From an uncultured Actinomyces sp. (GTDB lineage Bacteria > Actinomycetota > Actinomycetes > Actinomycetales > Actinomycetaceae): a stretch of DNA of 10,400 nt. The stretch is from positions 1-10,400 of the forward strand of contig CACYEE010000186.1 in assembly GCA_902773415.1 (NCBI GenBank), given 5' to 3'. Every line of letters starts with the position of its first letter. Position 1 is the first letter of the stretch. Made by a program: the position numbers and the translations under genes. Below the pieces are notes generated by a model, which did no database searches, was not told the origin of the DNA, and worked only from the letters and a program-made list of their open reading frames with translations. Positions 1 through 6,267 of this stretch are shown piece by piece.

Positions 1-73
1 GATTCGAACCCTTGGTACGTTGCCGCACAACGGTTTTCAAGACCGTCTCCTTCGACCGCTCGGACAACCCTCC
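1..73 (-). tRNA. tRNA-Ser(UGA), 3' end cut off by the window edge
   Basis: On the minus strand the 5' acceptor half GGAGGGT begins at 73. It is followed by a D arm (TCC...GGA), an anticodon stem ACGGT/ACCGT around the loop CTTGAAA (anticodon TGA at 39-37), a long variable arm (GTGC/GTAC) and the start of the T arm (AAGGG then TTCGAATC). The long variable arm is the class II hallmark and the anticodon makes it serine tRNA, reading UCA and, by wobble, other UCN codons. About 12-15 nt (the rest of the T stem, the 3' acceptor strand and any encoded CCA) lie before position 1. The first 37 nt overlap the tail of the upstream reading frame. Confidence 0.95.
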
Positions 74-2865
74 ATGCCGGTCTCGGCCCGATTCATCATA
101 GCCGATTGCCGAGGCCACAGAGCACGAGGCGACGTGAGATGCGGCGCGCGCACCCTCGGAATGCCGCCAGGGAAACCCGTCGCGGCGCCACGCAGGGGCC
201 ACAGGCCGCCAGGAAGCGCCGGGGCCTGTTCGCGTCGCCCCTGACCCTCAAGCACGAGCGCAACAATCCCCGGCACAAGCAAAAGCGCCGCGACGCCCGG
301 AAGAACGATCCCCGAATCGTTGAGGGCGAAAGCGAATACGAAACACGCCGCAACCGTCACAAGCGCCGGACGAAGCGCAGGCAGGCGCGAACCGATCGAC
401 GTCGCCTCGCCCTCGCGCGGAGCAAGGTGCCCCCACAAGAACGCCCACGTCGCCCGGACAGGCCCGCCCGTAAACCCGGCAAGCGGCTCCGGCCTGCGCA
501 TCAGCGCACGCAGAAGCGCCAGCGCCGCAAGAAGAACCGCGGCAAGCACGACCCACCGGTACGTTGTGGAAGTCAGCAGCCGAAGATTCGTTGCGAGCTT
601 GCGGCCCAGGACGTCGAACAGCTCCCCGTCGGCCACCGACTGGACGAAACGCCCCAGATGCGTCCGCGCCGCCGGTGGCCGCATCCAGTCCGCAAGGGCG
701 ACGCCGGCCGCAATCGCAACCGTCGCGACCGCGATTGCGCTCGCGCGCCGCCACGTGAGCCGAACCTGTCCGAGGAACAGGAGCAGAACCGCAAGCGCGG
801 GAACAAAGGAGAGAACCCCGCCGAAATCCGCGCCCAGACGCGGCAGGGCATCGACTGCGGCAATGGTCGACCCGATGGATCCGACGACGGCGACGGCGGC
901 CAGGCGGCGCCCGAGGGAAGCATCGGCGTCTCGGCGTGGGGGACGCGCCGAATCGGTACCGTCGGCAGCCGGGGCACTGCCGACGACTGGGGCAGTGTCC
1001 GTCGCGGGGGCGCTGTCCGTGGCGACGCCGATGCGCACGGACCCGGCGTCGCCCGAACCCCCGGCCTCCCCCGCCGTCCCGTCGCGAATCCAAACCCCAA
1101 GGAAAGCCAGCGCGAGGAGCGAACCGGCCGCAATGAGGGAATACGCCTCGTTGCCGACCCCGTAGAAGCGGGCGCCGGTGAGCAGGTTGAAGCCGATGGG
1201 CGAGTCGGCAATGGCATGCGCCCCGGTGGCGGCGTCGAGGCCGAGAGCGAACGCGGTCGTGGCCGACACTGCCAGCAGCGGGCCGGCTTCGTGAAGCCGC
1301 CGCGCTGCGAGGGCGGCGAGGCCAAGCAGGCCGGCGAGCCCCCAGCCGCCTCCGAGCAGCGCAAGGCGGGCGTGCGAGGAGTCCCACCACGGGAACATGT
1401 TGAGGACGAACGCGGCGAGGGGCACGGCGGAAATCGTCAGCCCGAGCCATGACCATGCGAGCGCGAGCCGGCGGCGGGCGAGGCTTCGGCGGTAGACGGG
1501 GCCGGCGAGAAGCAGGAGGGATGCGGCGAAGTAGGCGACGCCGCCCCATGTCCACAGGCGGATGAAGGTGCCTCGGGAGGTCTGGATCTGTCCGGCGTGC
1601 TTTGCCTTGTCGATGAGTGTTCCCACTCGGTCCGTGTAGCAGGTTTCGTTGACGTCGCACGGGTTCGCTACGGGGGAGGCGGGGCGCATCGCGGTTCCGG
1701 TGGGGGCGAGGTCGCTTGCGGCGAACCAGGACAGGAGGGTGGGGTCGAGGTCGGCGAGCTGGATGATGCCCGGTTGGCGCACGGATTCGGAGTAGGCGAC
1801 GGAGGGTACGAGCGGCGCGGCGGACGGGCCTGCGGGGCCGGGGCCGGCCACGGTTGCGGCGGTCGCGATCTGCATGTAGGGGGTGGTGTCGAGGCCGACG
1901 ATGGAGGCGACGAGCACGCGGGTTCCGGCGGGCAGGGCTGCGAGGATCCGTTCGAGCCGGACGATGTTGAGGGCGGCGACGGATTGGCGCTGCGGGTCGA
2001 GTTCGGTGCCGTCGACGATGTCGGTGGGCATATGGCCGGCGTTTTCGTCGTCTGGGTCGCGGCCGGCGGCTTCCTGGTCGTGCGCCCATTGTTCGAGTTC
2101 GGCCTGGGCGGCGATGCGTTCGGCGTCGGTGGCGTAGGATTCCTTGTCGGCGTCGACGATGGTGAGCTCGTGTTCGGCGGCGCTTTGGGCGACGGCGGCG
2201 GCGAGTTCGCCGCTGCGGGCGGGGGCGGGTTCGTAGCCGAAGGGGATGAATCCGTTGCGGTCGGTGAGCGCGTAGGCGGCGCCGGTGCCGATCGGGTGGA
2301 CGTCGATTCCGGCGCTGTAGAGGGCGTTGGCGAAGAAGCCGAGGCGGGCGCTGCGCCCCTGTTTGGCGATCGCGTGGGCGACGCGGCGGTATTCGGGGAT
2401 GCGGGTTCCGCCGAAGACCCGTTCTTGCGGGCAGGTGGCGCTGGAGGCCATCGAGCGTTGGGAGACCTTGCGGCCTGCGGACATGGCGAGCCACGAGTCG
2501 ATGGGGCAGGTGGCTCCGCGCACGGAGATCGGCACGAGGTTGCCGGCGATTCCGGAGGCGGCGAGCTGTGAGAGGTAGGGGGCGCGCGAGTGGTCGAGCT
2601 GGTCCCAGCGCAGGCCTCCGGTGAGGATGAGGACGGTGTGCTGGCGGCTTGCGGTACCGGTTGCCGTGGCTTCCGGGCTTGTGGCCTGCGGATTTGTGGC
2701 GGCGGAATTTTTCGCGACGACGTTGCGGATAGCGGCCTGCGTCGCGACGGCATGTGCGGCGACGGTGCGTGCGTTTTCCAGCGTCGCGGCCGAAGATTCT
2801 GCGGGTGCGAGGGCGGCAATCATGGCGCACAGGAGCGCGCAGAGGAATGCCGCAAGTCGCCTCAT
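37..2865 (-). CDS. Large membrane protein with an N-terminal alkaline-phosphatase-like extracytoplasmic domain
   Basis: This is a 942-aa protein. The start at 2865 follows GGAAGGAG with 7-nt spacing and gives a signal peptide (MRR, then a hydrophobic run to about residue 25). Residues about 76-420 form an outer domain opening with VLILTGGLRWDQL, the layout of alkaline-phosphatase-superfamily folds, with RGATCPIDSWLAMSAGR at 116-132. From about 437 there are roughly ten membrane segments, interrupted by a hydrophilic Ala/Asp/Pro/Thr linker (596-650). Family-like motifs are GARFYGVGNE (564-573), GADFGGVLS (678-686), RTHLGRF (734-740) and NDSGI (849-853). I recall similar proteins as uncharacterised in actinobacteria; cell-envelope work is likely but the substrate is unknown. 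No complete metal-binding set can be seen, so catalysis is uncertain. After the last membrane segment (about 873) a 69-aa tail runs into the tRNA gene and stops at its anticodon. It lies 117 nt downstream of the HAD gene. Confidence 0.85.
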   Translation of the reverse strand: MRRLAAFLCALLCAMIAALAPAESSAATLENARTVAAHAVATQAAIRNVVAKNSAATNPQATSPEATATGTASRQHTVLILTGGLRWDQLDHSRAPYLSQLAASGIAGNLVPISVRGATCPIDSWLAMSAGRKVSQRSMASSATCPQERVFGGTRIPEYRRVAHAIAKQGRSARLGFFANALYSAGIDVHPIGTGAAYALTDRNGFIPFGYEPAPARSGELAAAVAQSAAEHELTIVDADKESYATDAERIAAQAELEQWAHDQEAAGRDPDDENAGHMPTDIVDGTELDPQRQSVAALNIVRLERILAALPAGTRVLVASIVGLDTTPYMQIATAATVAGPGPAGPSAAPLVPSVAYSESVRQPGIIQLADLDPTLLSWFAASDLAPTGTAMRPASPVANPCDVNETCYTDRVGTLIDKAKHAGQIQTSRGTFIRLWTWGGVAYFAASLLLLAGPVYRRSLARRRLALAWSWLGLTISAVPLAAFVLNMFPWWDSSHARLALLGGGWGLAGLLGLAALAARRLHEAGPLLAVSATTAFALGLDAATGAHAIADSPIGFNLLTGARFYGVGNEAYSLIAAGSLLALAFLGVWIRDGTAGEAGGSGDAGSVRIGVATDSAPATDTAPVVGSAPAADGTDSARPPRRDADASLGRRLAAVAVVGSIGSTIAAVDALPRLGADFGGVLSFVPALAVLLLFLGQVRLTWRRASAIAVATVAIAAGVALADWMRPPAARTHLGRFVQSVADGELFDVLGRKLATNLRLLTSTTYRWVVLAAVLLAALALLRALMRRPEPLAGFTGGPVRATWAFLWGHLAPREGEATSIGSRLPALRPALVTVAACFVFAFALNDSGIVLPGVAALLLVPGIVALVLEGQGRREQAPALPGGLWPLRGAATGFPGGIPRVRAPHLTSPRALWPRQSAMMNRAETGMEGCPSGRRRRS
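95..100 (-). promoter_or_regulatory. Candidate -10 box for tRNA-Ser
   Basis: The minus strand reads TATGAT (one change from TATAAT) 21 nt before the tRNA 5' end, which would give a transcript leader of about 15 nt. No good -35 hexamer is present 16-18 nt upstream (TCTGTG, CTCTGT, GCTCTG). The box lies inside the C-terminal codons of the 942-aa frame, where third-position GC falls, which fits promoter rather than protein-coding constraint. This is inferred from the sequence only. Confidence 0.35.
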
Positions 2866-2910
2866 CGCGCCGCTCCTTCCACGCAACTGCCCCGCGCATG
2901 CCATGCCCCC

Positions 2911-2916
2911 AGTATA
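2911..2916 (-). promoter_or_regulatory. Candidate -10 box upstream of the 942-aa membrane protein
   Basis: The minus strand carries TATACT about 45 nt before the ATG at 2865, in an A/T-rich patch (CCATATACT) that stands out from GC-rich surroundings. It predicts a leader of about 40 nt. No TTGACA-like -35 is present at 16-18 nt, so it is a weak call. It would let the membrane protein be transcribed apart from the HAD gene. Confidence 0.35.
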
Positions 2917-2982
2917 TGGAAGCCGTCTGGGGCTGGGTGACGCCCCTCCGTGGAGCTTCGTCTCGTCGGCGTCGGACGCGAG

Positions 2983-3927
2983 CTACAAAAGCAGTTCGAG
3001 GACCTCGGCCAGGCCGTCTTCGCCGACTGTCGTCGTCACCGCGTCCGCCACGGCCTTGAGTTCTGCCGGGCCTCCACCCATCGCGACGCCGACGCCGGCC
3101 CACGCCACCATCTCCACGTCGTTGGAGCCGTCTCCGGCCGCGACGCAGGCCGGCAGCGGAATGTCCATTTCGCGTCGCACCCGTTCCAGGGCGTCCGCCT
3201 TCGATACGCCGGGCGGGGAGACGTCGAGCCATGCCGACCAGCCGATGTTGTAGGCGATTCCGCGCAGGCCTGCCGCCTCGACTGCGGCCCGCATCTGCGT
3301 GACCTCCATGTCGACGCACCGTACCGTGATCCGCGTCGCTTCCTCGATGAGAATCTGGCCGAAGGGCACCACCGCGCACGGGCCGGAGAGCTCGCCGGGA
3401 GGAAACATTTTCGTGACCAGGCGCGGCTCGCCGACCCGTTCGACTGCGATGATCGCTTCCGGAAGCGCTTCGTGGAGGGCAAGGATGGCCGGGCGCGGGT
3501 CGAAGGTGCGCAGGTCCGCGATCTCGAAGGGCATGCCCGTGCCGTCGGGCAGGCGCTCGGGGCCTTCGCCGAGGCGAACCGTGATTGCGCCGTTCGAGCA
3601 GACTGCGGGGCCGGAGAGAAGGCCGAGGGCGAGCGCGGCCACCTGCGTGCCGAAAATGCCGCGGCCCGAGGCGAGGACGATTCGGGTGCCGGCCTTGCGG
3701 TGGGCGTCGATGGCGCGGGCGACGCGGCCGGACAGCGCGGTGTCGTGGTGCAAGATCGTGCCGTCGACGTCGAGCGCGAGAAGCAGGCCGGGTCCTGCCT
3801 TCGGGGTGCCGGCACGGGCGAAGGCCGCGCGAAGGTCGGCAATCGCCTGTTCGCGCGGCGGCCCTGCGGTCTGGACGGCGCGGGCTGCGGCGGCGATCGT
3901 CTCGCCGGTGCGTTTCTTCTTCGTCAT
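2983..3927 (-). CDS. HAD superfamily (type IIB, Cof-like) phosphatase
   Basis: The 314-aa product carries all four HAD motifs: DVDGT (53-57, motif I with the nucleophile and acid/base aspartates), SGR (87-89, motif II), the lysine in VSKADAL (K243, motif III) and GDGSNDVEM (265-273, motif IV). The long cap between motifs II and III, with SNGA at 111-114, is the C2/IIB arrangement seen in Cof and YbiV-type sugar-phosphate or cofactor phosphatases; the substrate cannot be read from sequence. The first 40 residues are a basic, Ala-rich extension before the fold. The ATG at 3927 follows GGGAGG by only 3 nt; in-frame ATGs at 3942 and 3957 are alternatives. The first four codons (MTKK) and the leader are nearly identical to those of the preceding small gene, being part of a 91-bp repeat. 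The gene starts 80 nt after that small gene. Confidence 0.93.
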   Translation of the reverse strand: MTKKKRTGETIAAAARAVQTAGPPREQAIADLRAAFARAGTPKAGPGLLLALDVDGTILHHDTALSGRVARAIDAHRKAGTRIVLASGRGIFGTQVAALALGLLSGPAVCSNGAITVRLGEGPERLPDGTGMPFEIADLRTFDPRPAILALHEALPEAIIAVERVGEPRLVTKMFPPGELSGPCAVVPFGQILIEEATRITVRCVDMEVTQMRAAVEAAGLRGIAYNIGWSAWLDVSPPGVSKADALERVRREMDIPLPACVAAGDGSNDVEMVAWAGVGVAMGGGPAELKAVADAVTTTVGEDGLAEVLELLL

Positions 3928-4005
3928 GTCCCTCCCAAGCATAGGATCCTCTGGCAACGCTCTGACCAGCGCGTATCACAGGTGTCTGACACCAGTGATA
4001 CGCTC
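3915..4005. repeat. 91-bp direct repeat, copy 1 (leader of the HAD gene)
   Basis: This stretch matches 4196-4286 at 89 of 91 positions; the differences are at 3938/4219 and 3985/4266. Read on the minus strand it holds the 33-bp palindrome, a 40-nt leader with a GGATCC site, the GGGAGG ribosome-binding site and the codons for MTKK plus one base of codon five. Identity ends sharply at both edges, which points to recent duplication rather than shared function alone. Confidence 0.97.
3971..4003. repeat. 33-bp near-perfect palindrome, copy 1
   Basis: The left arm GCGTATCACAGGTGTC (3971-3986) and right arm GACACCAGTGATACGC (3988-4003) are inverted repeats around the single base at 3987, with one A:A mismatch (3980/3994). 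It begins 4 nt after the stop codon of the 66-aa gene. A hairpin of this strength could end transcription, halt 3' exonucleases or bind a dimeric protein. There is no T-run after it on either strand, so a classical intrinsic terminator is unlikely. Confidence 0.93.
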
Positions 4006-4007
4006 CG

Positions 4008-4208
4008 TCACCGCATGTCCCGGCGCTGCTCGTCGATGGCTGCGCGTTCGGCCGCGCCCCGCGCGCCCCTGCGCGGCTTCGGGACGTGGGCACCGGCCGC
4101 ATTCGAGCGGCGAAGCTCCTGCATGGCGCGCATAAGCGGCTTGTTTTCGACGCCGGCCGGTGCCGCCGCACCGGTACGCCTCTTCTTCGACAGTCTCTTC
4201 TTCGTCAT
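4008..4208 (-). CDS. Small basic protein, function unknown
   Basis: The 66-aa product begins MTKKRLSKKRRTG and has 19 Lys/Arg against 6 Asp/Glu, with no membrane segment or cysteine. The middle (LMRAMQELRRSNAAGAH) looks helical and the C-terminus (PKPRRGARGAAERAAIDEQRRDMR) is charged. Such composition suits nucleic-acid or ribosome contact, but I do not recognise a family. The ATG at 4208 follows GGGAGG by 3 nt; in-frame ATGs at 4223 and 4238 are alternatives. It lies 76 nt after psd and 80 nt before the HAD gene. The ribosome-binding site, leader and first four codons are part of a 91-bp duplication shared with the HAD gene, so the small gene sits as a cassette between direct repeats. Expression is plausible because its start region is almost the same as that of a clear gene. 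Confidence 0.6.
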   Translation of the reverse strand: MTKKRLSKKRRTGAAAPAGVENKPLMRAMQELRRSNAAGAHVPKPRRGARGAAERAAIDEQRRDMR

Positions 4209-4286
4209 GTCCCTCCCACGCATAGGATCCTCTGGCAACGCTCTGACCAGCGCGTATCACAGGTGCCTGACACCAGTGATACGCTC
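4196..4286. repeat. 91-bp direct repeat, copy 2 (leader of the 66-aa gene)
   Basis: This is the second copy of the unit at 3915-4005, in the same orientation and offset by 281 bp. It spans the last two bases of the psd stop codon, the palindrome, the leader, the ribosome-binding site and the MTKK codons of the small gene. Recombination between the copies would remove 281 bp, deleting the small gene cleanly and leaving psd, one palindrome-leader unit and the HAD gene. Confidence 0.97.
4252..4284. repeat. 33-bp near-perfect palindrome, copy 2
   Basis: The arms 4252-4267 and 4269-4284 are inverted repeats around 4268. The same A:A mismatch as copy 1 is present (4261/4275), plus one change, C4266 opposite A4270. 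In a minus-strand transcript that pair becomes a G-U wobble, so the RNA hairpin is kept in the direction the genes are read. It begins directly after the psd stop codon (4287-4285). Confidence 0.93.
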
Positions 4287-5307
4287 AGGCGAGCTCGCCG
4301 ATACGTTCGCCCAAGCGAACCGCCGTCTCGATACCGCAAGCCGAAGCCTCAAGCAGATCCGCGTCGATGCGTACCTGCGGACCCACCAGCAAAACCACCG
4401 TCGAACCGCCGAACTCGAAATGCCCCTTCTCCTCGAGCCGTGCAAACTCGGCGCGCTCGCGATCCACGATTCGCGCAACCAGCGTCGCCCCCACGTCGAC
4501 CTCCACCATGCGGCCAAACACCTCGGTCTCCAGCACCGACACCACGCGCGCGTTGCGGCGGTATACGCCCTCGTTGCCGGGAATCGGCTGAACCGTGCGC
4601 AGCTCGCCGGCAATCGCCGTACGCGACACAAGCCGGCCCGCGTCGGCATGGACAAAACGGTGGTAGTTGTCAACGCCGAGGCGAAAGACGAGGCAGGTGC
4701 CGCCCGCAAGCCCCGCAACCTCCGGGGTGCCGCCCGTCAGCTCGGCCAGCGTGTACGGACCGCCCTTCACCTCGACTTCGAGGCCCGGACCGATCGGGTA
4801 CGCCGACAGCCGGGCCTCGGCAATCGCGACCAGCTCGCCCATGCCTGCCTCCGAACGAACCGGCAGCGAACGGGCAAAGAAATCGTTGAACGACGCAAAG
4901 CGCCTGCTCTCCCACTCCGCCAGATCGATGCCCTTCGCACGCGCGAAAGGAACGACGGCGCGAGCCGAAATCCTCGTATCGCACAAGCGTCCCGCGGCCC
5001 GCGAAAACCACGGGCGGGCGAGCACCGCCTTGAGCGCCACACGGCCAGGCGCGGTGCCGTACAGGGCCGCGACCAACGCTCCGGGAAACTCGGCGGTCAA
5101 AGTATCCGTAGCGCGGTCGCGCACAAGAAAAGGCTCCCGGACGCGGCCAGAAGGCGACGCGAGGAAGCCTCGGGCCTGCCCGACACGGCCATCGCGTGCC
5201 GCGTCGAGCCGGGACCGGGAAGCCCGGCGCGTGTCGTGGATGCCCTTCGCGCAGGCGAGACCGACCCAGGCGGCGCACGCAAAGGAAACAAGAAAACGGG
5301 CTTTCAT
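4285..5307 (-). CDS. psd: Phosphatidylserine decarboxylase proenzyme
   Basis: The 340-aa product decarboxylates phosphatidylserine to phosphatidylethanolamine at the membrane. Visible signs are FNDFFAR (140-146), a KGGPYTLAELTGG block (181-193), DNYHRF (213-218, with the conserved histidine H216) and FGGSTVVLL (299-307). In this family self-cleavage between G301 and S302 would split the chain and turn the serine into the pyruvoyl cofactor. The FGGST form and the ARLSAYPIG block resemble the clostridial-type subgroup rather than the LGST form of E. coli. The position where I expect the catalytic aspartate (SPCDG/PADG) reads IAEARL, with E164. Residues 5-20 are hydrophobic and may anchor the protein. 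The ATG at 5307 follows GAGG by 5 nt; that GAGG overlaps the TGA stop of pssA, leaving a 7-nt gap and suggesting translational coupling. Confidence 0.93.
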   Translation of the reverse strand: MKARFLVSFACAAWVGLACAKGIHDTRRASRSRLDAARDGRVGQARGFLASPSGRVREPFLVRDRATDTLTAEFPGALVAALYGTAPGRVALKAVLARPWFSRAAGRLCDTRISARAVVPFARAKGIDLAEWESRRFASFNDFFARSLPVRSEAGMGELVAIAEARLSAYPIGPGLEVEVKGGPYTLAELTGGTPEVAGLAGGTCLVFRLGVDNYHRFVHADAGRLVSRTAIAGELRTVQPIPGNEGVYRRNARVVSVLETEVFGRMVEVDVGATLVARIVDRERAEFARLEEKGHFEFGGSTVVLLVGPQVRIDADLLEASACGIETAVRLGERIGELA

Positions 5308-5314
5308 GGAAACC

Positions 5315-5914
5315 TCACGGGATAAGCAGCCAGACCGTCGTAAGCAGGAACAGCACGCCGAACGCGGCAAGCCACCGGCCCTTCGGCTTCGGGAAGGAGA
5401 AATCGGTGACGAAAAGGGTGCCGACAACCAGGTAGACGGCCAGGAGCACAGGATAAATCGCTCGCTCGGAAAACAGGCCGGTGATTTGCACGATCAGCGG
5501 AATCGTCAGCGAGACTTGCGTGACGGGCAGCCCGTGGAACACGCCCGGGCTTTCCTCGGTGGTGACGTTGAACCACGCAAGGCGCACCACGCCAAGCACC
5601 GAATAGTAGGCGGCCACGGCCATCGCGAGCAGATGGGTATGCCCGATCGTCACGAGAATCATGGCGGGAAGGGCGAGGAAGGCGATGGCGTCGGCAAGCG
5701 AATCGAGCTGCACTCCGAAGTTCTTCTGCTTCTCGGTGCGGTCGCAGCGGCGGGCCACGGTGCCGTCGAAGGAATCGCACAGGCCCGAGACGACAAGGGC
5801 GACGAGGGCGTGGCGGACGTTTCCGTGTGCGGCAAGCGTCATGCCGGCGACAGCCGAGACGATGCTCGTATACGTCAGCACGACGGACTTGTCGTAGTAG
5901 CCGAGGAAGGGCAT
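5315..5914 (-). CDS. pssA: CDP-diacylglycerol--serine O-phosphatidyltransferase
   Basis: This 199-aa integral membrane enzyme of the CDP-alcohol phosphatidyltransferase family joins serine to CDP-diacylglycerol, giving phosphatidylserine and CMP. The signature is complete: D47, D50-G51, A54-R55, G67, D71 and D75. The spacer between AR and G is 11 residues (with RTEKQKNFG) instead of the common 8, as in one recognised PssA subgroup. GLPVT at 128-132 is typical of serine-using members and separates it from phosphatidylglycerophosphate synthases. About six to eight hydrophobic segments follow. The start at 5914 (MPFLGYYDK) follows GGAG by 5 nt; an ATG at 5980 would add a basic, unlikely extension. 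It is the first gene of a tight pair with psd, which uses its product. It lies 353 nt after serS, so its own promoter is likely, although none is obvious. Confidence 0.93.
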   Translation of the reverse strand: MPFLGYYDKSVVLTYTSIVSAVAGMTLAAHGNVRHALVALVVSGLCDSFDGTVARRCDRTEKQKNFGVQLDSLADAIAFLALPAMILVTIGHTHLLAMAVAAYYSVLGVVRLAWFNVTTEESPGVFHGLPVTQVSLTIPLIVQITGLFSERAIYPVLLAVYLVVGTLFVTDFSFPKPKGRWLAAFGVLFLLTTVWLLIP

Positions 5915-6267
5915 GCGGACTCCAAACGTCGATGTGCCGTGGCGATTGGGATGCCTGTGCGGTCTGGCGGCGGCGCGCATGAGAATGCGTTCCGCTGGTG
6001 AAAACCTTACGGGATTGCAGGGCGCAGCGCGAGTGCCCAGCGTGTTGGAACCTCCACTGCCGGGTGCTGCGGGCTTCGGATGTTCGGATTGCGAGACATG
6101 GAACCTTCGGGGTTCGGCGCGCGGCGGGGTTTGCGGCCGGCGCTTTCGGGCGGTGTCTGCAACACAGGATCCAGGCTTGGGCCTGGCAACTTAGGTTGCC
6201 GGCTCGATGACTTTGCGGCCTCTGCCGGGCCTGGCTCGGAATCCGCGTCGTCCGGGACCCGCTCCGG
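5915..6267. other. Intergenic region between serS and pssA, no gene seen
   Basis: This 353-nt gap has no reading frame with convincing start, ribosome-binding site and codon use on either strand. The best minus frame (6007-6189) starts with TTG and is low-complexity and Pro/Arg-rich. The stretch holds two abutting hairpins at 6171-6200 and must also contain the pssA promoter; no clean -35/-10 pair was found. Confidence 0.6.
6171..6200 (-). terminator. Two abutting hairpins downstream of serS, possible terminator
   Basis: On the plus strand, CCAGGC/GCCTGG (6171-6176 and 6181-6186, loop TTGG) and GGCAAC/GTTGCC (6185-6190 and 6195-6200, loop TTAG) are two perfect 6-bp stems that share bases 6185-6186, so they compete or stack. 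They lie about 68 nt past the serS stop. No U-tract follows on the minus strand, so this would be a non-canonical terminator or another RNA element. Confidence 0.4.

Noticed and set aside
2929..2946. GGGGC/GCCCC hairpin as terminator of the HAD gene
   Set aside because: The 5-bp stem has an 8-nt loop, no U-run, and overlaps the expected -35 region of the next gene; too weak to list.
248..4171. 1307-aa minus frame spanning several genes
   Set aside because: It is Arg/Pro-rich with no family-like motifs and runs across the membrane protein, HAD and small genes in another frame; long shadow frames are expected at this GC content.
3971..4284. Two palindromes plus repeats as a CRISPR array
   Set aside because: There are only two units, 281 bp apart, with a coding sequence between them; no regular spacers or cas genes.
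2950..5325. 791-aa plus frame
   Set aside because: It is antisense to the HAD gene, small gene and psd, has no ribosome-binding site of note, and contains the duplicated leader as protein, which is not credible.
6007..6189. 60-aa minus frame in the serS-pssA gap
   Set aside because: It starts with TTG inside a hairpin, has no ribosome-binding site and has low-complexity Pro/Arg composition.
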